From the NCBI GenBank assembly GCA_021781745.1, contig JAJXWH010000032.1:1-62406 (forward strand): a DNA stretch of 62,406 bases, in the 5' to 3' direction. Each line of letters starts with the position of its first letter. The stretch's first letter is position 1. The stretch comes from Bacillota bacterium (GTDB taxonomy: Bacteria > Bacillota > Clostridia > Clostridiales > Clostridiaceae). The translations under genes were made by a program, and so were the position numbers. The notes beneath the pieces are model-generated. The model did no database searches, had not been told where the DNA came from, and saw nothing but the letters and a program-made list of their open reading frames with translations. Positions 1 to 7,729 of the stretch are shown here, in pieces.

Positions 1-174
1 ATTATCGTTCACCCGTCCTTAACTGCCTAAGACCATTTATCTTTAGGTGTGTCAAGGGCAACTGGCGAACATCAGTTAACATTAAATGGTAGTCAGACTG
101 ATTTTTCATATATTTTTTACACTACCTATTAATTATTTATTTCTTTTTAATTTTATACTTGCATTATTACGAAT
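1..174. other. Left edge, no gene assigned
   Basis: The first ~110 bases look richer in G+C than the flanking DNA and contain a small inverted repeat (CCTAA...TTAGG). A 35-codon reading frame on the minus strand ends near base 5 but has no convincing ribosome site and no recognisable similarity. It abuts the break point of the truncated acetyltransferase, so it may be the end of an inserted or rearranged segment. I cannot identify it. Confidence 0.2.
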
Positions 175-417
175 TTAAAAATTAGCACATAGGTTATTCT
201 TTATATGTCCAACCACTTTATTATCAATTACATAAACATAATACTTACCCTTAGCTGGATCATTTATTACTGCACTAACACCTCTGCAAAGAATCTCTAG
301 GTCCAATTCTTTATCTTCTGTTTCTTTTGCCAAGTTGTAATTAAACTTTACTATAGTCTCTAAATCATTAATTTCTGCTTTTCTTATTTCCACTAAATTT
401 TCACTTATATTATTCAT
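175..417 (-). pseudogene. Truncated GNAT acetyltransferase (N-terminal part)
   Basis: The product would be about 80 residues. It looks like the first third of a GNAT-family N-acetyltransferase: a beta strand with IRKAEINDLETI, then a helix, then the beta strand ending VYVIDNKVVGHI. The sequence stops where the family would continue into the acetyl-CoA-binding motif (R/Q-x-x-G-x-G/A), so it cannot bind acetyl-CoA. The start is set at the internal ATG at 417 because GGAGG precedes it by a good distance; an ATG seven codons upstream has no ribosome site. It is probably a decayed gene fragment. Confidence 0.6.
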
Positions 418-534
418 TTTTTCCTCCATATTATGCATTAACTATATTTTAGCACTCAACATTAATCTTAAATAGTACTTTTATGAAAAAATGCTACATT
501 TTTATTTCCATCTATTTTTTATAATATAATTTTA

Positions 535-578
535 AAAGGTCCCCTTTGTATATAAACAGGTATACAAGAGAGACCTTT
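535..578 (-). terminator. Nested hairpin downstream of the NAD operon
   Basis: Inverted repeat AAAGGTC/GACCTTT with an inner GTATA/TATAC pair lies 33 bases past the nadV-like stop codon. On the minus strand it is followed by a short T-containing stretch. It is a likely intrinsic terminator, though the U-tract is weak. Confidence 0.55.
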
Positions 579-610
579 AAATTAAAATAGAACTATAGAT
601 TAATTAAATT

Positions 611-2077
611 TTACATAGAATGTAATCTTTCTCTAATTTCTCTTAATGAATAATCCCTAATTAATTTACTATCCTTAAAAACAATCTCTAACAAATTATC
701 TTTACATTCTTCCTGTTCTTTTATAGTAATCTCGTCCTTATAAAGGACGTCTTCTCCTTTCTTATAAACGTAGCACATACCCTTTTGAGACTTTTTAAAG
801 TTTCCAGTATCAGTTTTTGGATCTTTAAATATAAACTTTTCTTGTCCATTTATTACAGCATGTGTAGCTTTTAAAGCAAATCCAAAAGTATCACGAGTAT
901 TATATTGATAAGTGTATGAGCCAATTCCAAAAGTGCAGTTACTTACTGCAAAGCCCTTTTCTGTAAGGTGCCTGCAAATTTCTTCACACCTTTCAACAGT
1001 AATACTGTCTCCATAAATTGTACCTATATGGGAGTTTAAGACTTTATATCCTTTTGAATTAACCACTCCTCCAAAAGTCTCCCATAAAAGTTCAACTGTT
1101 CCCTTATATGCCGGACTATCCTTAGGTGCTTCAGCATCTCCACAGATTATTTTAACTGGATCGCCACTATCCCCTCTTATTACTATTTTTCCATCTCTAT
1201 TTAATATATCTTCTTTTAATATAGGTAGTATATTTGTTATAAGATTCCAATAATCATAAGTATCTGATACTATACTTAATATTCCACTTGGAAATACCTC
1301 ATTAATCAGCCTTTTATATGCTTTAAGCTCATCTGTTCCGTAGCTGCACATTACACTATGCTCTGTTGAAGGAGTTCCTAAACCTACAATTTCATTTTCA
1401 ATGTTACAATTATAATATTTTTCTAAATATAGTATTGATGAAATTGTTGCAGTTCCAGTAAATGAAAGCAAATGCCCTGCACTGCTGACCTGTGCACTTT
1501 CAATAGAACTAAAACCTCTCATACTAAAATCTCCGCAAGCTTTTGTCACATCTCCATTTTCTACAGTTAAATTATAGTATTTTTCTACTATTTCTCTATA
1601 TCGATAGGCAATTGTCGCACTTGTCATAGGCTGCCATATATTGCAGCTCATAAAAGTTTCCAAATAATTTACAAGCCATGCAAAGTCATCGTGAGTATTA
1701 GTAATTTCAATCATTGGTGTTTTAATATTTACTCTAGTTCCTTCTGGAACTGCTTTTATTTGAATAGGTAAATATCCTAAATCATGAAGCCTTTCTATAT
1801 GAGTTGTATCTGCTGCAATGCTGCCCATAGTTCTAGAAATAACTCTTTTGTACTCTTTAACTATTTCTTCTTTAGAAGCACTAAAGAAATTATCATTAAA
1901 ATACTCTATAAGATATTTCTTTAAAAATGATTGAAGACCAAACATAACAACCTTATTCATATTTTCTTTTCTAGACATTCTTGGTGTCCAGTAGCTTACT
2001 AGTTTTGTCATGCCTTCTGCATAACACATATGATGAATTGTTTTGTAAAAATCTGTTAACAATAATGGATTTATCAT
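611..2077 (-). CDS. nadV: Nicotinamide phosphoribosyltransferase-like protein (NadV/NAMPT family)
   Basis: This 488-residue protein has the usual NAMPT length. Family landmarks are LLTDFYKTIHH near the N-terminus (substrate-stacking aromatic region), the catalytic His region as TEHSV, the DTYD motif and RGDSGDP for phosphoribosyl binding. The family transfers a phosphoribosyl group from PRPP to nicotinamide in the cytoplasm. An oddity: the position where human NAMPT has GTDT (the Asp that contacts the nicotinamide amide) reads GTAT, so substrate preference may differ. It is the last gene of a four-gene operon with a hydrolase, a PRPP-synthetase-like protein and a NUDIX/winged-helix protein. 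A Namat-like role (NARP1 type) is an alternative. Confidence 0.85.
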   Translation of the reverse strand: MINPLLLTDFYKTIHHMCYAEGMTKLVSYWTPRMSRKENMNKVVMFGLQSFLKKYLIEYFNDNFFSASKEEIVKEYKRVISRTMGSIAADTTHIERLHDLGYLPIQIKAVPEGTRVNIKTPMIEITNTHDDFAWLVNYLETFMSCNIWQPMTSATIAYRYREIVEKYYNLTVENGDVTKACGDFSMRGFSSIESAQVSSAGHLLSFTGTATISSILYLEKYYNCNIENEIVGLGTPSTEHSVMCSYGTDELKAYKRLINEVFPSGILSIVSDTYDYWNLITNILPILKEDILNRDGKIVIRGDSGDPVKIICGDAEAPKDSPAYKGTVELLWETFGGVVNSKGYKVLNSHIGTIYGDSITVERCEEICRHLTEKGFAVSNCTFGIGSYTYQYNTRDTFGFALKATHAVINGQEKFIFKDPKTDTGNFKKSQKGMCYVYKKGEDVLYKDEITIKEQEECKDNLLEIVFKDSKLIRDYSLREIRERLHSM

Positions 2078-2089
2078 TTTTATTCGCCC

Positions 2090-2629
2090 CTATCTAATAA
2101 CCTCAACGCTTAATGCCTCTATAACATCCAATGCTTTATCATGCAGGCTATCATCAAAACTTGCACAAAGTGTTCCATCTACAATTAAATTGGCATCTAT
2201 ATATTGAGATTGGAACGTTACAACATTACTTATTACACACATATTTGTGACAACACCGACCAATTCAATTTCATTTATATCATCCCCTATATCTTCTGTG
2301 ATCTTAAGCATGTCCTTTGGAGCAATACCGAAGGCGCTTTTATTATAATGAAGAGTATTTTTAACTCCAACAAATTCTTTTAACTTTCCATAAAGTTCAT
2401 GTCCTTCTGTATTTATATAACAATGAGGTACAGGCAAACTCTTTCCCTCTCTAGTATCTAAATAATTTTCAAAATGAGTATCATAAGTGAATAATACCCT
2501 ATCCCCATTGTCTAAATATTTTTTTACTTTGCTATAAATACCATCTTCTAATGTCTCTGCTTTCTTAAATCCTAATGCTCCATCAACAAAGTCCTTTTGA
2601 TAATCAATAACTACTAATAATTTTTTCAT
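2090..2629 (-). CDS. Isochorismatase-fold cysteine hydrolase, probable nicotinamidase
   Basis: This 179-residue protein belongs to the isochorismatase/nicotinamidase family. Asp9 in VIDYQKDF, a Lys in NKSAFG and the Cys in TNMCVISNV fit the Asp-Lys-Cys triad. The metal site could be formed by the DTHFENY segment and His in PVPHC. Nicotinamidases convert nicotinamide to nicotinate and ammonia. It lies 12 bases upstream of the nadV-like gene and has a strong GAGGAGG ribosome site. Context supports pyridine-nucleotide salvage, although the exact amide substrate cannot be read from the sequence. Confidence 0.8.
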   Translation of the reverse strand: MKKLLVVIDYQKDFVDGALGFKKAETLEDGIYSKVKKYLDNGDRVLFTYDTHFENYLDTREGKSLPVPHCYINTEGHELYGKLKEFVGVKNTLHYNKSAFGIAPKDMLKITEDIGDDINEIELVGVVTNMCVISNVVTFQSQYIDANLIVDGTLCASFDDSLHDKALDVIEALSVEVIR

Positions 2630-2686
2630 TATCTTTTCCTCCTCTTAAATTAACTATAAATAAAAATCCCATTTTACAAATATTAT

Positions 2687-3487
2687 TTAAATAATTGCGG
2701 TAACCTCTAATTTATTATGATCCTTTGATAAAATGCTATTTGTAGTAAATACCTTAGTTATTAAATCAGTCTTTAAAATATCTCCATCAAATATTGTATC
2801 CTCACAATGAGTTACAGCTAAATAAATTTCTGTAGCACCCATTTCTTTAAGTTTTTTAGCAGTTAATATAAAAGTTCCACCTTTTGAACATAAATCATCT
2901 ACAATTACAGCTTTGAACTTCTCACTCTCAGTGTTGCCATTAATGTCAAGTTTCTTTATATATCCCGTTTTAAAATCTCTTTCCTTATTTGCAGTCAATA
3001 CTTTCTCATATTTGATTTGCTTACTATATCGTTTAGCTGCACCAGCATCAGGATATATCAAATATAAATCTTCATTGTTTTTATCAATATATTCAATTGC
3101 TTTTTCAGCTAAACTTTTTGACATGTTTATTACTTTTACTCTATCAAGCAATGCAACACAAACGTCTGAATGTGGCTCATATATTGATACCTCATCGAAT
3201 TTTAAAGCATTTACTAGTCTACACAAATGCTTTAATGTAAAAATAGTCAAACCCTCTGTTCTATCCATTCTGCTATATGGCATATATGCTATAACTAATT
3301 TACATTTCAAATTTAGTTCATCTAAATGTCCTTTTAAAAATATCAAATGTGTTATATCATTATCACTTTCAAACTTTAGCTTTATAGTATTAACCGCATT
3401 TGCAACATTTAGATTATCACTATTTATTAAGCTTTCTCCATTTGGAAATTTTGTGATATTAACTTTTTCATTATTTAAATAAATCAT
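2687..3487 (-). CDS. PRPP synthetase-like protein (possible ADPR-PP synthetase)
   Basis: This 266-residue protein is shorter than housekeeping ribose-phosphate pyrophosphokinase (about 310-320). It keeps the type I phosphoribosyltransferase fold marks: AYMPYSRMDRTEG (the RQDR-like ATP loop), IYPDAGAAKRY and the PRPP loop AVIVDDLCSKGGTF. It could supply PRPP to the adjacent nadV-like enzyme. Small Prs homologues next to NAMPT homologues have also been described in phages as ADPR-PP synthetases (NARP1), so the true substrate may be ADP-ribose. It is second in the NAD operon. Confidence 0.75.
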   Translation of the reverse strand: MIYLNNEKVNITKFPNGESLINSDNLNVANAVNTIKLKFESDNDITHLIFLKGHLDELNLKCKLVIAYMPYSRMDRTEGLTIFTLKHLCRLVNALKFDEVSIYEPHSDVCVALLDRVKVINMSKSLAEKAIEYIDKNNEDLYLIYPDAGAAKRYSKQIKYEKVLTANKERDFKTGYIKKLDINGNTESEKFKAVIVDDLCSKGGTFILTAKKLKEMGATEIYLAVTHCEDTIFDGDILKTDLITKVFTTNSILSKDHNKLEVTAII

Positions 3488-3504
3488 ATTTACAACCCCT
3501 CATT

Positions 3505-4398
3505 TTAAAATTTATGCTCAAAATTCTCATTGAACTTAAATACCTTAGCTGGCCTAAAAGGCTTTCCTTCTATTTTTTCATCAGTTTCTATGATCATGCC
3601 ATCCATTTTCCTTCTAAAATTCAAAATCTCTTCTCCAAGTATTGCTTCATAGACATTTTGAAGTTCTTTTACTGTAAATAATCTTGGTAAAAGATTCAAT
3701 GCAATTGGAGTATATTCAATTTTATTTCTAACCCGATCAATTGCGAAATCTATAATCTTATAATGATCAAAAGCTAATTTTTCATTACTGCAATCTAAAA
3801 TTTTATAATCCTTATTTTTTTTTCTAAGAATATTCCTTTCTGTTTTTTCAATTATTTCATAATCAATTCTCTCCTCTCCATCTTCACTTTCAAGTTTCAA
3901 TAAATATTTATTAATTAAATATTTCTCATCCTTAGCAGCTTCAATTAAATTTTTTTCTATCCAAAACCATTTTGATTCTTTTTTATTTTTTCCTTTGTTG
4001 TAACTTATCTTATCCTTTGAAATTAAAGCTATATTTCCTATACTAATTACACGAGTTCTTGGGTCTCTGTTTACTTCTCCAAAGGTATAAAGCTGCTCAG
4101 TATAAACATTATCTATTCCTGTTTCTTCTTTTAATTTTCGAGTAGCACTTTCTTCTAAACTCTCATTATTTCTAATAAAGCCTCCTGGAATCGCAAAGTT
4201 TCCCTTATATGGATAATCATCTCTTCTAATTAAAAGGACTTGCATTCCCTTTTTAGGTACTTTACGAGAATTATCCTCTAACCTATCACTAGTTGTAAAT
4301 ATTATTACATCGTTAGTAACACTAGGCCTTTCGTAAACATTCACATCATATTTATTTAAAAACTCTTCTTCACTATTATAAAAATTTTCGTTCTTCAC
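3505..4398 (-). CDS. NUDIX-domain protein with C-terminal NrtR-like winged helix
   Basis: This protein of about 297 residues has an N-terminal NUDIX domain (GGFIRNNESLEES then RKLKEETGI) and a C-terminal winged helix of the NrtR type (LLPRLFTVKELQNVYEAILG...NFRRKM). The NUDIX box has Lys where the first Glu of REUxEE is expected, so hydrolysis may be weak, as in NrtR regulators that bind ADP-ribose and repress NAD genes. The start is placed at GTG 4398 because AGAGG lies a suitable distance upstream; an ATG at 4419 lacks a site. It is first in the NAD salvage operon, so autoregulation is plausible. Confidence 0.75.
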   Translation of the reverse strand: MKNENFYNSEEEFLNKYDVNVYERPSVTNDVIIFTTSDRLEDNSRKVPKKGMQVLLIRRDDYPYKGNFAIPGGFIRNNESLEESATRKLKEETGIDNVYTEQLYTFGEVNRDPRTRVISIGNIALISKDKISYNKGKNKKESKWFWIEKNLIEAAKDEKYLINKYLLKLESEDGEERIDYEIIEKTERNILRKKNKDYKILDCSNEKLAFDHYKIIDFAIDRVRNKIEYTPIALNLLPRLFTVKELQNVYEAILGEEILNFRRKMDGMIIETDEKIEGKPFRPAKVFKFNENFEHKF

Positions 4399-4626
4399 AC
4401 GAAACACCTCTTTTTGCATTTGATTAATTTAGTAAGTCACTACAGGAAATTCATTCTATTTTTTAAATTTCATAAAATAATTATTTGTTTAATTCATTTA
4501 GATATTATCATTTTGATACTATGTATTTATAATACTTCCAAAATAAGTATTTGTAAATACTTATTTGCAATTTTATTAAAAAATTTAATCTGGAGAACCA
4601 TACAGATCATATTCAAAATATAATAG

Positions 4627-4652
4627 AAAATACCGCTGTTAAACGGTATTTT
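4627..4652 (-). terminator. Intrinsic terminator
   Basis: AAAATACCG/CGGTATTTT inverted repeat sits 26 bases after the stop of the DUF3795 gene. On the minus strand it is followed by TTTTCTATTAT. Confidence 0.65.
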
Positions 4653-4677
4653 GCAAATTTTCGAACTAACTATTATG

Positions 4678-4944
4678 TTATATGCTTTCTCCTTCCGCCC
4701 ACTTTCTACATTGTTCTAAACGTGGAGCTGGATCATACCCTTGCTCTTTTCCAAAATTACTAATTAAATCGCATGGAAATTTAGCGCATACTCCACAGTG
4801 AGCTAATCCTTTTGATTCACAACAGCATTTGACTCCACATTCTCCTCCCCAAAATGTTTTTTCCATATTAGTACATCCCTTGCAATTCACTTTATCCTTT
4901 CTTTCGCAACTACTACAACATACACCACAACGTGATTCACACAT
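4678..4944 (-). CDS. Cysteine-rich DUF3795 protein
   Basis: This protein of about 88 residues has many Cys in pairs and spaced motifs (CGVCCSSC, CKGC, CGVKCCC, CGVC...FPC), typical of the DUF3795 family of small cytoplasmic proteins thought to bind metal or Fe-S. The start is the ATG at 4944, nine bases after AGAGG; the ATG three codons upstream touches the ribosome site. It is a single-gene unit between the NAD operon and a sigma factor. Function unknown. Confidence 0.75.
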   Translation of the reverse strand: MCESRCGVCCSSCERKDKVNCKGCTNMEKTFWGGECGVKCCCESKGLAHCGVCAKFPCDLISNFGKEQGYDPAPRLEQCRKWAEGESI

Positions 4945-5058
4945 TATAATCATCCTCTCTCAAATTTATTTGTTGATTTTCTGCCTTTCATATGTACAGA
5001 TGCATAAAAAAATAAAAAGATACGGAAAATGCATAATTTTTTCTATATCTTTTATAAA

Positions 5059-5838
5059 TTAGATTTCATATTTATTTTGCAAGGCTGCAATTATATTACT
5101 GTACCAATTTTCTGAAGGCTTTCTATCAGGCATTCTTTCGTATAAAAATTTTATCTTATTCCTTACTTCTTGATTATATTTATATTTCTTTTCTTTATAA
5201 TCTATATATTCTATTAACTTCATTTTCTTAGCTTCCTTTTGTAAATTATCTCTTTGCTTAGAAAATTCAATCCAGGCGCTGCAGCTGCAAGGATTATTAA
5301 CATGAAGAAGATTGCAGTGATCTGAAAAGAATGAGTCAAGATTCATTCTTGCCCTATAGAGAAGCCCTTTTGTTGCCGACTTTGAGAGCTCTAAAATTTC
5401 AGCCGCCTCATCTATAGGTAGCCCAAACATATCAACCAAAGAAAATGCTATTCTTTGATTTAATGTTAATCTTCTTACCATTGCTAAAAAACATCCATTT
5501 TGTAAATCTTTAATAGCTTCATCCACAATTATATAATCTTCTGGCAATGGCTCGTTAGATTTTAATAATTTTCCTTCACCTTCTAATTCTAAAATTTCTT
5601 CATATGATAATTCTGTTATTCCTTGTTCCTTTCTCATTTTCATGCGAAATATATTAAGACATATGGTTGTAAGCCATTTTTTTATTGCATTAACATCTTT
5701 AAGTTGAGAAATATTTTTCCAAGCTTGAATTAACGTTTCCTGCGCAATATCCTCAGCAACACTGGGGTTGCATGAAAGCTTGAGTGCATAATTATAAATA
5801 TATCTGCCATAATTATCAATAATAATCTCAAAATCCAT
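5059..5838 (-). CDS. ECF-like sigma-70 family RNA polymerase sigma factor
   Basis: This 259-residue protein has sigma region 2 at about residues 1-75 (DIAQETLIQAWKNI and the KKWLTTICLNIFR helix) and region 4 at about 115-170 (LTLNQRIAFSLVDMFGL then DEAAEILELSKSATKGLLYRAR). A C-terminal extension of about 85 residues carries HCNLLH...NPCSCSAW, a possible metal or redox site. No anti-sigma gene is adjacent. The GGAGG ribosome site is well placed. The regulon cannot be inferred. Confidence 0.85.
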   Translation of the reverse strand: MDFEIIIDNYGRYIYNYALKLSCNPSVAEDIAQETLIQAWKNISQLKDVNAIKKWLTTICLNIFRMKMRKEQGITELSYEEILELEGEGKLLKSNEPLPEDYIIVDEAIKDLQNGCFLAMVRRLTLNQRIAFSLVDMFGLPIDEAAEILELSKSATKGLLYRARMNLDSFFSDHCNLLHVNNPCSCSAWIEFSKQRDNLQKEAKKMKLIEYIDYKEKKYKYNQEVRNKIKFLYERMPDRKPSENWYSNIIAALQNKYEI

Positions 5839-6082
5839 AATAATTCCTCCAAAACATATCTTGAATATTACCTTAACTTATATTTAATATAGAAAAATTA
5901 CTTATTTACTTTAAAATATACTTGCTATACTTATGGTTGTAAATAGTTTTACGCTAATCATTTACAATTTAATACAAAATACATAAAAAATAATCAGAAT
6001 ATATTTTATTTTTTATCACATATCCTAAGAACTGGCATAAATTATTTATTAAGTAAGCTACAAATGAAGGAGAGAAACCCTT

Positions 6083-6298
6083 ATGTACAGACATGACGAC
6101 TGTATGTGTAACCCCAAAAAAGAATATGCACGCGCATATATATTACCTCAAAAATATGAAAATTTGTATTCATGCAAAGAAGGTTTTTCTAAAGGTACAA
6201 TTTTTAAAGACCTTTACAAGCCAGATCCTTATTATAGCTATTACGATTATGGCTATAGTTATGCGTATGACTACACTAATATGAATTCTGAGGGGTGA
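6083..6298 (+). CDS. cotJA: Spore coat associated protein CotJA
   Basis: This 71-residue protein is rich in Tyr toward the C-terminus (YKPDPYYSYYDYGYSYAYD), as in the CotJA family. It is first of the cotJABC operon, whose products enter the inner spore coat. AAGGAGAG precedes the ATG. The 244 bases upstream to the divergent sigma gene would hold its sporulation promoter, but I did not find a confident sigma-E or sigma-K site. An overlapping frame starting at 6093 is a shadow. Confidence 0.85.
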   Translation: MYRHDDCMCNPKKEYARAYILPQKYENLYSCKEGFSKGTIFKDLYKPDPYYSYYDYGYSYAYDYTNMNSEG

Positions 6299-6305
6299 TA
6301 TACAA

Positions 6306-6557
6306 ATGCATGCAAAAGAGGCCTTAAATAATATAAGAATATATCAATTTTGTGCTGTAGAGCTTAACCTATACCTTGACAATTTCCCTAATGACAAAAA
6401 TGCCAGAGATGATTATAATAAAGTTTCTTGCAAATTATCTACTTTAATCCATGAATATGAAAAAAATTATGGTCCATTAACCAATTTTGGTTCTGCCTAT
6501 GTGGAAAATCCAAGAGCATGGGTAGATACACCATGGCCATGGGAAAATTGTAAATAG
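6306..6557 (+). CDS. cotJB: Spore coat protein CotJB
   Basis: This 83-residue protein has the CotJB pattern: an N-terminal helix, LDNFPNDKNARDDYN, then YGPLTNFG and a final WVDTPWPWE segment. It starts 8 bases after cotJA with GAGGGGTG as ribosome site. Coat assembly role is inferred from the family. Confidence 0.9.
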   Translation: MHAKEALNNIRIYQFCAVELNLYLDNFPNDKNARDDYNKVSCKLSTLIHEYEKNYGPLTNFGSAYVENPRAWVDTPWPWENCK

Positions 6558-6572
6558 GAGGAATAGGAGTTT

Positions 6573-7139
6573 ATGTGGTATTATGTAAAAACATTGGAAT
6601 ATCCAGTAAATCTTAAATGCAAAGATCTTAATATGGCCAAATATTTAATAACTCAATATGGTGGTCCAGATGGAGAATTAAGTGCTGCACTAAGATATTT
6701 AGATCAACGCTATACAATGCCAACAGGTAAATCTAAAGGACTTTTGACAGATATTGGTACAGAAGAAATGGCGCATGTTGAGATTATTGCAACAATGGTG
6801 TACCAACTTATGGAAAATGCAACAGTTGAAGAACTTAAGAAAGCAGGTCTTGGAGGGTCTTATGCTGATCATAGAAAAGCATTATTTTATGTAGATGCAA
6901 CCGGCAATCCATGGACTGCAACTTATATCCAAGCAAAAGGAGATGTAATTGCAGATTTACATGAAGATTTAGCTGCTGAACAAAAAGCTAGAGCAACTTA
7001 TGAAAATTTAATACACTTAACTGATGAACCACAAATTAAAGAAATACTATCATTCCTTAGGGAAAGAGAAGTTGTCCATTTCCAAAGATTCGGAGAATGT
7101 TTGGAACATGTTCAAGATGTTATGTGCGCAAAAAAATAG
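6573..7139 (+). CDS. cotJC: Spore coat protein CotJC, manganese-catalase fold
   Basis: This 188-residue ferritin-like four-helix protein has the Mn-catalase metal signatures ELSAALRYLDQRY, EEMAHVEI, DLAAEQKARATYE and REREVVHFQRF. The family disproportionates hydrogen peroxide or protects coat proteins in spores. It is the last gene of cotJABC and is followed by a clear terminator at 7179-7208. Confidence 0.92.
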   Translation: MWYYVKTLEYPVNLKCKDLNMAKYLITQYGGPDGELSAALRYLDQRYTMPTGKSKGLLTDIGTEEMAHVEIIATMVYQLMENATVEELKKAGLGGSYADHRKALFYVDATGNPWTATYIQAKGDVIADLHEDLAAEQKARATYENLIHLTDEPQIKEILSFLREREVVHFQRFGECLEHVQDVMCAKK

Positions 7140-7178
7140 TAAATTCTAATTTATATAAATATTTATATAAATTAAAGA

Positions 7179-7208
7179 CTGCCTTAAAATTAGATAATTT
7201 TAAGGCAG
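7179..7208 (+). terminator. Intrinsic terminator of cotJABC
   Basis: Perfect 12-base inverted repeat CTGCCTTAAAAT/ATTTTAAGGCAG, 39 bases after the cotJC stop, followed by a T-rich stretch. Confidence 0.8.
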
Positions 7209-7296
7209 CCCCTTATATTTTCTTTGAAATTCTTTTTCAAAGCTGTTTTTCTTACTTATGTTTCTAGTGCACTCATGATTTTATTAAAAAATAGTT

Positions 7297-7461
7297 CTAA
7301 CTAAGTTGCTTTTCTAACTGCTCTAAATCTCTTATAACCATGTTTATAACTTCAATCTTTGATTTAGCATATTCATTTTTAGGCAACCATTTTAACCCAC
7401 TTTCTAAACATTCCTTTGTACTCTTATATTCTTGTAATAATTGTGCTACATTCTCAATCAT
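7297..7461 (-). CDS. Small hypothetical protein, 54 residues
   Basis: A complete short frame starts MIENVAQLLQEYKST and ends LEQLEKQLS. It is highly charged and likely all-helical (possibly an antiparallel helical hairpin). The start ATG follows a GGAAAG/GAGAGG stretch at slightly long spacing. Amino-acid use looks coding (few rare residues, amphipathic pattern). It is flanked by non-coding AT-rich DNA and is convergent with cotJABC. No family is recognised. Confidence 0.5.
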   Translation of the reverse strand: MIENVAQLLQEYKSTKECLESGLKWLPKNEYAKSKIEVINMVIRDLEQLEKQLS

Positions 7462-7729
7462 ACCCTAAACACTTTCCTCTCTTTTTCTCTTTTATTATGT
7501 GATTTTATTTTTTTAGGTATTAATTCAAGTTCTAATTTTTATTATTGCCTCCTTCCTAAATATTATACGAATTTTTTACCTATAAATTATTATATATATA
7601 TATTATACCATATATGCATTAATATTTGACAATTTTAATAATGTTAATTTATTTTTAATATTATTCATTAAGTAAAGAAGAATAATATAGGTTAATAATA
7701 AAATTCAAATTTACTTACCTTTAAATTTA
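7462..7729. other. Intergenic, AT-rich
   Basis: Very AT-rich DNA with no convincing gene. It should contain the promoter of the small gene at 7297-7461 and the 3' end of the helicase transcript. I see no strong terminator. Confidence 0.4.

Noticed and set aside
4414..4623. Open frame of 69 codons on the plus strand
   Set aside because: Very rich in Ile, Leu and Phe from AT-rich DNA, no ribosome site, overlaps the start of the NUDIX gene and the terminator.
7441..7629. Open frame of 62 codons on the plus strand
   Set aside because: Composition typical of AT-rich non-coding DNA; the opposite strand holds a better short gene start.
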